Assembly (NCBI RefSeq): GCF_945957265.1
Contig: NZ_CAMFKO010000013.1
Location: 35,467-99,466, forward strand
From: an uncultured Dechloromonas sp.
GTDB taxonomy: Bacteria; Pseudomonadota; Gammaproteobacteria; Burkholderiales; Rhodocyclaceae
Length of the DNA: 64,000 nucleotides
Reading direction: 5' to 3'
The notes beneath the pieces are model-generated. The model did no database searches and was not told the DNA's origin. It saw nothing but the letters and a program-made list of their open reading frames with translations. Of this stretch, positions 26,449 through 34,245 are shown one piece after another (within the stretch, counting starts at the first letter, position 1; the number at the start of each line of letters is the position of its first letter). The position numbers and the translations under genes were made by a program.

Positions 26449-26496
26449 TTTATTACTCCTGAATTAATGAGCCGTTGGCCGGCACGCTCGTTAATA

Positions 26497-26512
26497 AGCA
26501 GGTTGCATGCCA
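26497..26512 (-). promoter_or_regulatory. Sigma-54 (RpoN) -24/-12 promoter of the PEP-CTERM gene
   Basis: On the minus strand TGGCATGCAACCTGCT matches the RpoN consensus TGGCACG-N4-TTGCW, with the required GG-N10-GC spacing (GG at 26511-26510, GC at 26499-26498). The ATG is about 50 nt downstream with a good ribosome site. An AT-rich stretch lies just upstream. PEP-CTERM genes under RpoN and the PrsK/PrsR two-component system are known from floc-forming betaproteobacteria. Confidence 0.7.
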
Positions 26513-26653
26513 TGTGTTTTTTGTTCTTATAAAACAATTGGTTGGTTGTGTTTGCTATTTTTCTTTGTAGGGCTGTGTAAAGAAACCCGACAGCCGTTCG
26601 ATGGTTTGTTGTTTGCATTTTGCATGCTGGAGCGCGCTCTCCATTTCAGGGAG

Positions 26654-28024
26654 TTAAAAACTGTATCGAACTTCGGAATACAGGCGGTCCATTGAGTCGT
26701 AACGGCCAAACATGCCGGTTTGCGGGCCGTGGAAGACGTCGGCACCGAGCACCCAGCGCCAGTTTCGTTGGAAGTTCCAGGCAAGCTTGGGACGGAATAG
26801 CCAGTCAGAGCGATTCATGCTGGAAATGAAGAGTGCTTGTGCTTCCCAGTTGGCGAAATATTTTGAATTGAGGAGCAGGCTGTAGCCGTTTTCATTCTTG
26901 TCGGGAATGATATGGCTGTCGTGATTCATGAACTGCCGTTGGAAAACCTGGGCATTGAATCGCGTTTCCGCAGGCAGGGTGAAATCGAGGCCGGCGGCCC
27001 AGTCCAGCGTGTTTTGGCGAACCACGCCATCGCTGTCGGTGAAGTCCAGCGTGGTGAAGTTGCGGCCGCGCGTATATACGCCTTCTGCCTTGAGGACGAC
27101 ATCGCCGAAGTCTTTGGAAATCGTGCCGCCGTATTGGTGGATGCGGTCGTGTTTTGCCTGGTAAACGAAGGTGTTGGTCAGTGCTTCGTAATTGCGGTAG
27201 AACGTTTGGCTGATGTCTGACGAGCGATAGTAAAAGCCGGATACGTCCCATCCATTTTTTAGGGTGGACAGGCGGAGGCCGTAGTTCATGTTGTCGGCGT
27301 TGTGTTCCGGCCTGAGTTCTGGCGTGTAGCGAACGTTGAAGCCGCTGGGTACCGGTTGGTAAGGGTAAAAATCTGATCCTGGCTTGCCGATGTTGTCGTA
27401 GCTGGCAACCGGGATCCAAAGGATTTCCGCGTGCAGGTCGTCATTGAAATATTCGGCGCGCGCCGCCCATTGCGGGGTGCGCATCTGGTCGAATTCGGGC
27501 AGGATGAACTCGCGGAGATCTCGGGCCGAAACAACGTCGGCAAAGAAGAGGCCAACCATTTCGCCCCATACCACGTGTTGTTTTCCCAGGCGGAAATCCC
27601 AGTTCCCCGAGCTGAAGTCGAGGTAGTTCTCGCGTAGTTCGAAGTTGGTACGCTGATTCTGGCGAACTTCTGCCGGGTAGTAGTCGTTGATGCCGTAGGC
27701 AAAGTCGTAATCGAAACGGGCACCAAGCTTCCATTTGAGCCCATCGCCGAGTGCGCCGGAACTGCCGAATTCGGTCCGGCTTCTCAACTTGGACCAATGC
27801 TCGGGCGAAGCGGTCGTGCGGGCTGCTTCAAATTGGGTAAACCCCTTGATGCCTGACCCACTGCTTGCCTTTTTGCTGACGGGTTCTCCGAAGAGATCGT
27901 CGCGTTCCGTGCGGGGCTCTTCCGAAGCCATTGCCACTGTCGCAAAACATGCTGCAACGAGAGCGGCTAGCGAGTGGGGGAAGGAGACTGGGCGATTAGG
28001 GTGGGTTTTTTTGGAGGAGGTCAT
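26654..28024 (-). CDS. DUF1302-like outer-membrane beta-barrel protein
   Basis: This 456-aa protein has a signal peptide (SLAALVAACFATVAMA) and a porin-like barrel. It shows many alternating strands, such as FELRENYLDFSSGNWDFRLG and QHVVWGEMVGLFFADVVSAR, and the C-terminal Phe motif LYSEVRYSF needed for insertion by BAM. The sequence resembles DUF1302-type outer-membrane proteins, a family without a settled function. The ATG overlaps the upstream ATPase stop by 4 nt (28021-28024), so barrel and ATPase are co-expressed. With the LolA-like gene on the other strand this suggests an envelope-crossing lipid or lipoprotein route. Confidence 0.78.
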   Translation of the reverse strand: MTSSKKTHPNRPVSFPHSLAALVAACFATVAMASEEPRTERDDLFGEPVSKKASSGSGIKGFTQFEAARTTASPEHWSKLRSRTEFGSSGALGDGLKWKLGARFDYDFAYGINDYYPAEVRQNQRTNFELRENYLDFSSGNWDFRLGKQHVVWGEMVGLFFADVVSARDLREFILPEFDQMRTPQWAARAEYFNDDLHAEILWIPVASYDNIGKPGSDFYPYQPVPSGFNVRYTPELRPEHNADNMNYGLRLSTLKNGWDVSGFYYRSSDISQTFYRNYEALTNTFVYQAKHDRIHQYGGTISKDFGDVVLKAEGVYTRGRNFTTLDFTDSDGVVRQNTLDWAAGLDFTLPAETRFNAQVFQRQFMNHDSHIIPDKNENGYSLLLNSKYFANWEAQALFISSMNRSDWLFRPKLAWNFQRNWRWVLGADVFHGPQTGMFGRYDSMDRLYSEVRYSF

Positions 28025-28770
28025 TCTTCGTCTGATTCCGGTAGGGTGCGGATACGTGCAAGATTCCAGGTTCTTTCGCCTTCGTTGCGCACTCCGAAGG
28101 CCGTGATATATCCATCCTCCATCTGGACAAGGCGATCCGCACGGTCGATGACCTTTTGGTCGTGGGTGGAGAAGATGAAAGTTGTTTTCAGGTAACGGTT
28201 GATCTGTTTCATCAGGCTCAGGATTTCGCGCCCCGTTGCTTTGTCGAGGTTGGCCGTGGGCTCGTCGGCGAGAACGATGCTGGGTTTGATGGCGAGTGCG
28301 CGAGCGATGGCAACCCGTTGTCTTTGCCCTCCGCTCAACTGGTTGGGGCGGTGGCCGGCAAATTTGCCGAGGCCGACGATGTCGAGAAAATAGGCGACGC
28401 GCTGTTTGCGCTCTTCAGGAGAAATATCGGCGCGACGGAGCAGCGGATATTCGACGTTTTCGGCGGCAGTAAGTACCGGGAACAGATTGAATGTCTGGAA
28501 GATGAAGCCGATGGAGTGCGCCCTGAGATCGGCAAGTTCGTTTGGCGTTTTTTCCGAAATGTCTTCTTCGTTGATGAAGATCTTGCCGCGCGTCGGTTTG
28601 TCGATGCAGCCAATCAGATTCAGCAGGGTGGTTTTGCCGCTGCCTGACGGCCCGGAAATGGCTAGAAACACACCGGGTTCAATTGACCATGTAATATCAT
28701 GGAGCGCCTGGACGGTCTGTTCGCCGAGCTGATAGTCCTTGTAGACGCGTTCGACGCGGACGACGCTCAT
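28021..28770 (-). CDS. LolD/MacB-type ABC transporter ATP-binding protein
   Basis: This 249-aa ATPase has Walker [22 protein letters not shown]-loop [18 protein letters not shown], signature [16 protein letters not shown] and Walker [17 protein letters not shown]. It belongs to the LolD/MacB subfamily, whose partners are FtsX-type permeases. No permease is adjacent; the two orphan FtsX-type permeases at 21.1-23.6 kb are the natural partners. It is divergent from the LolA-like gene, with about 63 nt between starts, and is followed by the barrel gene with a 4-nt overlap. Confidence 0.93.
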   Translation of the reverse strand: MSVVRVERVYKDYQLGEQTVQALHDITWSIEPGVFLAISGPSGSGKTTLLNLIGCIDKPTRGKIFINEEDISEKTPNELADLRAHSIGFIFQTFNLFPVLTAAENVEYPLLRRADISPEERKQRVAYFLDIVGLGKFAGHRPNQLSGGQRQRVAIARALAIKPSIVLADEPTANLDKATGREILSLMKQINRYLKTTFIFSTHDQKVIDRADRLVQMEDGYITAFGVRNEGERTWNLARIRTLPESDEE

Positions 28771-28833
28771 GATTGCGATCCGTCAGGAAAAATGGAGCAG
28801 GAAGTGGAGAAGAGCAAGCACAGGAGATCATTC

Positions 28834-29625
28834 ATGAAAACAAATGACGACGTTGCAAGGCGGTGTGTGTTTTCTCTCGTGTTCAGCATCTTCCTTGCAC
28901 TCCAGTGGCAACTCGCTTGGGGGCAAGGAAGCGCAGTGCCCGGTGGGGATGACGCGCTTGCCCGCTCCATTGTTGATAAGGCGGACAAGGTCCGCTTCCC
29001 GGCAGAAGGATTTCAGGTTGACATTGTAATTAGTTCTGCGCGTCCTGATAAAGAGGTGGATACGCGGAAATACCGTGTTTTATCCAAGGGGAACGAGAAC
29101 ACGGTGGTCATGGTTACGGAGCCGGCATCGGAACGCGGACAGATCATTCTGATGAAGGGGCGCGATCTGTGGATATTCATGCCCGAGGTTTCGCAGCCGG
29201 TTCGAATTTCGCTGGCGCAGCGTCTGACCGGGCAGGTTGCCAACGGGGATTTGGCCAGGGCCAATTTTGCCGGCGACTACAATCCGAAAATCGTCGGCAT
29301 GGAAAAGATCGGCAACGATACTTATCACGTGCTCGAACTGGTGGCGGTCGACCGCAGCGTCACCTATCAACGCGTCATGTATTGGGTGAACGAAAAGTCG
29401 GGCTGGCCGCTCAAGGCGGAGTTTTATTCGTTGTCCAACCGCTTGTTGAAGAAATGCAGTTACGAAAACTTCCAGACGCTGGCCGGTCGTGTGCGACCGA
29501 CCCGGCTGATCATGGAGGATGCGCTGAAAGCGGGTGAAAAATCGATTCTCGAATATAGTGAAATGCGGCTGCGGGACCTGCCGGACAAGGTATTCACCAA
29601 GGAGTACCTGAAGAAGCTCGAGTAG
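28834..29625 (+). CDS. LolA-like outer membrane lipoprotein-sorting protein
   Basis: This periplasmic protein of 263 aa has a signal peptide (CVFSLVFSIFLALQWQLAWG). A LolA/LppX-like half-barrel follows: FQVDIVISSARPDKEVDTRK, then GRDLWIFMPEVSQPVRI, LTGQVANGDLARANFAGDY and VDRSVTYQRVMYWVNEKSG. The family (outer membrane lipoprotein-sorting, PF17131-like) carries lipids or lipoproteins across the periplasm. ATG 28834 has AGGAG about 8 nt upstream and places the signal peptide properly; in-frame starts upstream overlap the divergent ATPase gene. It is probably the shuttle between the FtsX permease pair and the barrel protein. Confidence 0.85.
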   Translation: MKTNDDVARRCVFSLVFSIFLALQWQLAWGQGSAVPGGDDALARSIVDKADKVRFPAEGFQVDIVISSARPDKEVDTRKYRVLSKGNENTVVMVTEPASERGQIILMKGRDLWIFMPEVSQPVRISLAQRLTGQVANGDLARANFAGDYNPKIVGMEKIGNDTYHVLELVAVDRSVTYQRVMYWVNEKSGWPLKAEFYSLSNRLLKKCSYENFQTLAGRVRPTRLIMEDALKAGEKSILEYSEMRLRDLPDKVFTKEYLKKLE

Positions 29626-29649
29626 GTCGTTTGTTCGTCGATTAAGAAA

Positions 29650-31092
29650 ATGTCCATGTCAATTATCCCCGTCGTTCTTTCCGGTGGCTCCGGAACCCGC
29701 CTCTGGCCTTTGTCCCGCGAGAAGTATCCGAAGCAGTTGTTGCCGCTGGTGGGCGACAATACCCTGCTGCAGGAAACCGTTGCCCGCCTGGGGGGGCTGG
29801 AGGGGTTGGGCGAGCCTTTTCTCGTCTGCAACGAAGAGCATCGCTTCGCCGTGGCGGAGCAATTGCGCCTGTTGGGAAAGCGGGGGCAGATACTGCTCGA
29901 GCCTTGCGGGCGCAATACGGCGCCTGCCTTGACGCTGGCTGCCCTGTGGGCGCAGCGCGATGGGGATGATCCGGTGTTGGTTGTCATGCCGGCCGATCAC
30001 GTCATTCTCGAGGGCGAGGTTTTCCGTAAAGCCGTGGCGCGCGCAGTCGGACTTGCCGAACAGGGATTGGCCGTGACCTTCGGCATCACGCCGGACTGTC
30101 CCGAAACCGGCTATGGCTATATCCAGCGCGGCGACAGGAGCGGGCTCGACGACGGTGCCTACGCCCTGGCGCGTTTTGTCGAAAAACCGGATCGCGAGAC
30201 GGCGCAGGCTTATCTCGATGCCGGCGATTACCTCTGGAACAGCGGCATCTTCGTGATGAAGGCCTCCACCTGGCTGTCGGCGCTGTCGGTGTGCCGTCCG
30301 GATATTCTGCTGGCGTGCCGGACGGCCTTGGGCGCGGTCAGTCAGGATGGCGATTTCGTACGTGTCGATCGTCGGGAGTTCGAGCAATGCCCGTCCGACT
30401 CGATCGACTATGCGGTGATGGAGCGCCTGTCGGCCGGGCTGCCGGGGCTTCCCGGGGCGGCGGTGATTCCGTTGTCGGCAGGGTGGTCCGATGTCGGGGC
30501 GTGGGACGCCTTGTGGAAAGTGCTTCCCAAATGCGCGGCGGGAAATGCGACGCGCGGGGACGTGATGCTCGAGTCTTGCCGCAATACGCTGGCTCTTTCG
30601 GAGGGCCGCCTGGTGACCTGTATCGGCCTGAGCGACGTGGTGGTGATCGAAACGAACGATGCGGTACTGGTGGCGCGCCATGATGCGACGCAGGACGTGA
30701 AAAAGATTGTCGATCGCCTGAAGGCGGAGAAGCGCTCCGTGGCGCAGTGGCACCGCAAGGTGCATCGGCCCTGGGGATGGTACGACGGGGTCGATTCCGG
30801 CGAGCGTTTCCAGGTCAAGCGAATCTGCGTCAAGCCGGGGGCCTCGCTGTCGCTGCAGATGCATCACCACCGCGCCGAGCACTGGATCGTGGTGACCGGT
30901 ACGGCCAGGGTCACCCGGGGCGAAGAGGCCTTCCTGGTGTCGGAGAACCAGTCGACCTACATTCCGCTCGGCGTGAAGCATCGCCTGGAAAATCCGGGCA
31001 TCGTCCCTCTCGAGATGATCGAGGTGCAGTCCGGGAGCTACCTGGGCGAGGACGACATCGTGCGTTTCGAGGATACCTACGGGCGCGGCTGA
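29650..31092 (+). CDS. manC: Mannose-1-phosphate guanylyltransferase/mannose-6-phosphate isomerase
   Basis: This 480-aa bifunctional enzyme forms GDP-mannose from mannose-1-phosphate and GTP, and isomerises fructose-6-P and mannose-6-P. The N-terminal nucleotidyltransferase has VVLSGGSGTRLWPLSREKYP, VMPADHVILEGEVFRKAV and FVEKPDRETAQAYL. The C-terminal type II PMI cupin has KPGASLSLQMHHHRAEHWIV and YIPLGVKHRLENPG. It starts 24 nt after the LolA-like gene and supplies sugar nucleotide for exopolysaccharide or LPS. It could equally be named cpsB or algA. Confidence 0.93.
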   Translation: MSMSIIPVVLSGGSGTRLWPLSREKYPKQLLPLVGDNTLLQETVARLGGLEGLGEPFLVCNEEHRFAVAEQLRLLGKRGQILLEPCGRNTAPALTLAALWAQRDGDDPVLVVMPADHVILEGEVFRKAVARAVGLAEQGLAVTFGITPDCPETGYGYIQRGDRSGLDDGAYALARFVEKPDRETAQAYLDAGDYLWNSGIFVMKASTWLSALSVCRPDILLACRTALGAVSQDGDFVRVDRREFEQCPSDSIDYAVMERLSAGLPGLPGAAVIPLSAGWSDVGAWDALWKVLPKCAAGNATRGDVMLESCRNTLALSEGRLVTCIGLSDVVVIETNDAVLVARHDATQDVKKIVDRLKAEKRSVAQWHRKVHRPWGWYDGVDSGERFQVKRICVKPGASLSLQMHHHRAEHWIVVTGTARVTRGEEAFLVSENQSTYIPLGVKHRLENPGIVPLEMIEVQSGSYLGEDDIVRFEDTYGRG

Positions 31093-31464
31093 TCAGTCGA
31101 AGAGGAGGGCTGCGGCAACCTTGCGGCCCTCGGCTGCCAGGATGTTGTAGGTGCGGCAGGCAGCTTTCAGGTCCATCACGTCGAGACCGATGCCGGCCGG
31201 GGCAAAGGCGCGGAGCAAGGCGCCCGCTGGGAAGCGCAGGCGGCTTCCGGTCCCGAGCAGGATGATTTCCGTTTGCAGTGCCAGGAGCTTTTCCATGTCG
31301 GCCTCCGTCAGGGTGGCGACGGTCGCCGAGGTCCAGGCTGGAATGACGGCATCGGGCAGCAGGATCAGGTTCTCGAAATACTTGTCCTGGTTGACGGTCA
31401 CGAAATCGTCGCCATAGGCAGAGAACAGGTTGAGTCCGTCGGTGTTCGATGTGTGAAGTTTCAC
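31093..31464 (-). CDS. Mth938-like domain (DUF498) protein
   Basis: This 123-aa protein starts MKLHTSNTDGLNLFSAYGD and has the DUF498/Mth938 core EIILLGTGSRLRFPAGALLR with the C-terminal TYNILAAEGRKVAAALLFD. The fold is shared with mitochondrial NDUFAF3, a complex I assembly factor, but the bacterial function is not settled. It converges with manC with no gap and is divergent from the alanine aminotransferase gene, an arrangement common in betaproteobacteria. Confidence 0.88.
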   Translation of the reverse strand: MKLHTSNTDGLNLFSAYGDDFVTVNQDKYFENLILLPDAVIPAWTSATVATLTEADMEKLLALQTEIILLGTGSRLRFPAGALLRAFAPAGIGLDVMDLKAACRTYNILAAEGRKVAAALLFD

Positions 31465-31493
31465 TGTGCTGTGTTCCTGAAAGCCCGCTCAAA

Positions 31494-31522
31494 TTGCGGT
31501 GCACCATGCGATAAAGTAGGAT
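31494..31522 (+). promoter_or_regulatory. Possible sigma-70 promoter of alaA-hom
   Basis: TTGCGG (31494-31499) and TAGGAT (31517-31522) are separated by 17 nt, 50 nt before the aminotransferase ATG. Both hexamers are partial matches, so the call is tentative. Confidence 0.35.
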
Positions 31523-31571
31523 TATACCTTTGGCCTGAATGGCCTATACGCCGCTACGCGGGAACCCACTC

Positions 31572-32801
31572 ATGAAACACGTCAAGAAGTCCGCCAAACT
31601 CGCCAACGTCTGCTACGACATTCGCGGCCCCGTGCTGCAGAAAGCCAAGCAGATGGAGGAAGAGGGTCACAAGATCATCAAGCTGAACATCGGCAACCTG
31701 GCCGCGTTCGGTTTCGATTCGCCCGAGGAAATCCAGCAGGACATGATCCGCAACCTGCCGAACGCGGCCGGTTACACGGACTCGAAGGGGATTTTCGCGG
31801 CGCGCAAGGCGATCATGCACTACACCCAGCAAAAGGGTATCAAGGGCGTGACGCTGGACGACATCTACGTCGGCAATGGCGTATCCGAACTGATCGTCAT
31901 GGCGATGAACGCGCTGCTCGATGCCGGCGACGAAGTGCTCGTGCCGGCGCCGGACTATCCGTTGTGGACGGCGGCGATCAGCCTCTCCGGCGGCACGCCC
32001 AGGCACTACCTGTGCAACGAGGAAAAGGGTTGGCTGCCCGATCTGGACGATATCCGCAGCAAGATCAACGCCCATACCAAGGCGATCGTGCTGATCAACC
32101 CGAACAATCCGACCGGCGCGCTGTATCCGGACGATCTGCTGTGCGAGATTATCGATATCGCCCGCAAGCATCACCTGACCATCTACGCCGACGAGGTGTA
32201 CGACAAGGTGCTGTACGAGGGCGAAAAGCACACCTCGATCGCTTCGCTGTCGGAAGACGTGCTGACGATCACCTTCAACGGCCTGTCGAAGAACTACCGT
32301 TCCTGCGGCTACCGCGCCGGCTGGATGGTCGTTTCCGGCGACAAGCGCCACGCCAAGGATTACATCGAAGGCCTCGACATGCTGGCTTCGATGCGCCTGT
32401 GCGCCAATGCGCCGGGTCAGCACGGCATCCAGACCGCGCTCGGCGGCTACCAGAGCATCGACGACCTGATCAGGGAGGGCGGCCGCCTGCGCCGTCAGCG
32501 CGATATCGCGCACGAGCTGATCACGGCCATTCCCGGGGTCAGCTGCGTCAAGCCGAAGGCGGCGCTCTACATGTTCCCGAAGCTCGACCCGAAGATCTAC
32601 CCGATCAAGAACGACCAGCAGTTCATCTCCGAACTCCTGCAGGAGGAAAAGGTGCTGCTGGTTCAGGGGACGGGTTTCAATTGGCCGCATCCGGATCACT
32701 TCCGCCTGGTTTTCCTGCCGCATGAGGACGACCTGCGCGAGGCGGTCGGACGCCTGGCCCGCTTCCTGGAAAACTATCGCAAGCGTCACGGCACGAATTA
32801 G
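31572..32801 (+). CDS. alaA: Pyridoxal phosphate-dependent aminotransferase, AlaA-like
   Basis: This class I/II aminotransferase of 409 aa probably makes alanine from pyruvate and glutamate. The N-terminus KSAKLANVCYDIRGPVL is typical of AlaA. The active site shows VGNGVSELIVMAMNALLDAG, INPNNPTGALYPDDLLCEI, YADEVYDKVLYEGEKH and the PLP-Lys segment FNGLSKNYRSCGYRAGW. ATG 31572 is chosen over an in-frame start 33 nt upstream because the family N-terminus begins here. It is followed 67 nt later by hom, a conserved pairing in betaproteobacteria. Confidence 0.93.
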   Translation: MKHVKKSAKLANVCYDIRGPVLQKAKQMEEEGHKIIKLNIGNLAAFGFDSPEEIQQDMIRNLPNAAGYTDSKGIFAARKAIMHYTQQKGIKGVTLDDIYVGNGVSELIVMAMNALLDAGDEVLVPAPDYPLWTAAISLSGGTPRHYLCNEEKGWLPDLDDIRSKINAHTKAIVLINPNNPTGALYPDDLLCEIIDIARKHHLTIYADEVYDKVLYEGEKHTSIASLSEDVLTITFNGLSKNYRSCGYRAGWMVVSGDKRHAKDYIEGLDMLASMRLCANAPGQHGIQTALGGYQSIDDLIREGGRLRRQRDIAHELITAIPGVSCVKPKAALYMFPKLDPKIYPIKNDQQFISELLQEEKVLLVQGTGFNWPHPDHFRLVFLPHEDDLREAVGRLARFLENYRKRHGTN

Positions 32802-32806
32802 TCGCT

Positions 32807-32854
32807 AGTTGCTAGTCATTGGTCGCTAGCAACTTCTACCAACTAACAACTAAC
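32807..32854. repeat. CTAG-rich inverted and direct repeats between alaA and hom
   Basis: The 67-nt spacer holds a 9-bp inverted repeat, AGTTGCTAG (32807-32815) and CTAGCAACT (32826-32834), with a 10-nt loop. A tandem 7-nt repeat AACTAAC lies at 32841-32854. CTAG, normally rare in such genomes, occurs three times within 26 nt. There is no U-run after the stem, so it is not an intrinsic terminator. No ribosome-binding site is visible before hom, so the element may affect hom translation (inference). Confidence 0.6.
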
Positions 32855-32868
32855 TACTAAGCACTCAA

Positions 32869-34179
32869 ATGAAACCTATCAATGTTGGCCTTATCGGCAT
32901 CGGCACCGTCGGCGGTGGCACCTGGACCGTTCTCAATCGCAACGCGGAAGAAATTACCCGTCGCGCCGGCCGCCCGATTCGCATCACGGCCGTGGCCGAC
33001 AAGAATGTGGAGCTGGCCAAACAGGTGACCGGCGGTGCCGCCCGCGTCACCGACGATGCCTTCTCGCTGGTCAACGACCCGGAAATCGACATCATCGTCG
33101 AGCTGATCGGCGGCTATGGCGTGGCCAAGGAAGTGGTCATGCAGTCCATCGCCAACGGCAAGCATGTCGTCACCGCCAACAAGGCGCTGCTCGCCGTGCA
33201 TGGCACCGAGATCTTCACCGCCGCCCAGCAGAAGGGCGTCATGGTCGCCTTCGAGGCGGCTGTCGCAGGCGGCATCCCCATCATCAAGGCGCTGCGCGAA
33301 GGTCTGACCGCCAACCGCATCGAATGGGCGGCCGGCATCATCAACGGCACGACCAACTTCATCCTGTCCGAAATGCGCGACAAGGGCTTGTCCTTCGACG
33401 ACGTGCTGAAGGAAGCCCAGCGCCTGGGTTATGCCGAAGCCGATCCGACCTTCGACATCGAAGGCGTCGATGCCGCCCACAAGGCCACGCTGATCGCCTC
33501 CATCGCCTACGGCATCCCTGTGCAGTTCGACAAGGCCTACGTCGAGGGCATCACCAAGCTCGAAGCCTCCGACATCAAGTACGCCGAGCAGCTGGGCTAC
33601 CGCATCAAGCTGCTGGGCATCGCCAAGCGCCGCGAGAAGGGCATCGAACTGCGCGTCCATCCGACGCTGATCCCGGCCAAGCGCCTGATCGCCAATGTCG
33701 AAGGCGCCATGAACGCCGTCGTCGTCAAGGGCGATGCCGTGGGCACCACGCTGTATTACGGCAAGGGCGCCGGCGCCGAGCCGACCGCGTCGGCCGTGAT
33801 CGCCGACCTGGTCGACGTCACCCGCCTGGCCACCGCCGATGCCGAGCATCGCGTGCCGCATCTGGCTTTCCAGCCGGATGCCATGTCCAGCCTGCCGGTC
33901 CTGCCGATGAGCGAAATCGAGACCGGTTACTACCTGCGCCTGCGCGTCGAGGACAAGCCGGGCGTGCTGGCCGACATCACCCGCATCCTGGCCGACCAGG
34001 GCATCTCCATCGACGCGCTGCTGCAGCGCGAGCCGGAAGAGGGCGAGGGCGAGACCGACATCATCATCCTCACCCATGTCTGCCAGGAAAGTGCGGCCGA
34101 CGCGGCGATCGCCAGGATCGAAGGCTTGCCGGCACAGAAGGGCAAGGTCAAGCGCATTCGTCTGGAAGAGTTGCAGTAA
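32869..34179 (+). CDS. hom: Homoserine dehydrogenase
   Basis: This 436-aa NAD(P)-dependent enzyme reduces aspartate semialdehyde to homoserine for threonine and methionine synthesis. It has Rossmann motif NVGLIGIGTVGGGTWTVL, ANKALLAVHGTEIFTAAQQK, the catalytic core AAGIINGTTNFILSEMRDKG with DPTFDIEGVDAAHKATL, and a C-terminal ACT domain (YYLRLRVEDKPGVLADITRI) for feedback by threonine. The ATG has no clear Shine-Dalgarno sequence. A terminator follows, so thrC is not in the same transcript unless read-through occurs. Confidence 0.97.
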   Translation: MKPINVGLIGIGTVGGGTWTVLNRNAEEITRRAGRPIRITAVADKNVELAKQVTGGAARVTDDAFSLVNDPEIDIIVELIGGYGVAKEVVMQSIANGKHVVTANKALLAVHGTEIFTAAQQKGVMVAFEAAVAGGIPIIKALREGLTANRIEWAAGIINGTTNFILSEMRDKGLSFDDVLKEAQRLGYAEADPTFDIEGVDAAHKATLIASIAYGIPVQFDKAYVEGITKLEASDIKYAEQLGYRIKLLGIAKRREKGIELRVHPTLIPAKRLIANVEGAMNAVVVKGDAVGTTLYYGKGAGAEPTASAVIADLVDVTRLATADAEHRVPHLAFQPDAMSSLPVLPMSEIETGYYLRLRVEDKPGVLADITRILADQGISIDALLQREPEEGEGETDIIILTHVCQESAADAAIARIEGLPAQKGKVKRIRLEELQ

Positions 34180-34201
34180 GCGCATCGCTTCCGGTCGATC
34201 G

Positions 34202-34226
34202 AACGGGCGCTGCGGCGCCCGTTTTT
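34202..34226 (+). terminator. Rho-independent terminator of hom
   Basis: A 9-bp stem AACGGGCGC/GCGCCCGTT with a TGCG tetraloop (34202-34223) runs into a T-run (34222-34226), 22 nt after the hom stop. The T-run is on the plus side only, so it serves hom rather than the convergent regulator gene. Confidence 0.88.
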
Positions 34227-34245
34227 GTTGGGGGGCGGCTGAGTT

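Noticed and set aside
26633..26646. GAGCGCGCTC palindrome after the barrel gene as a terminator
   Set aside because: It has no loop and no T-run in the direction of transcription.
29659..30981. Long minus-strand open frame opposite manC
   Set aside because: It is an antisense shadow of a GC-rich gene: its translation is rich in Arg, His, Gln and Pro and has no motif, while the plus frame is a full manC.
31554..32789. Long minus-strand open frame opposite alaA
   Set aside because: Antisense shadow; the plus strand has every aminotransferase motif in frame.
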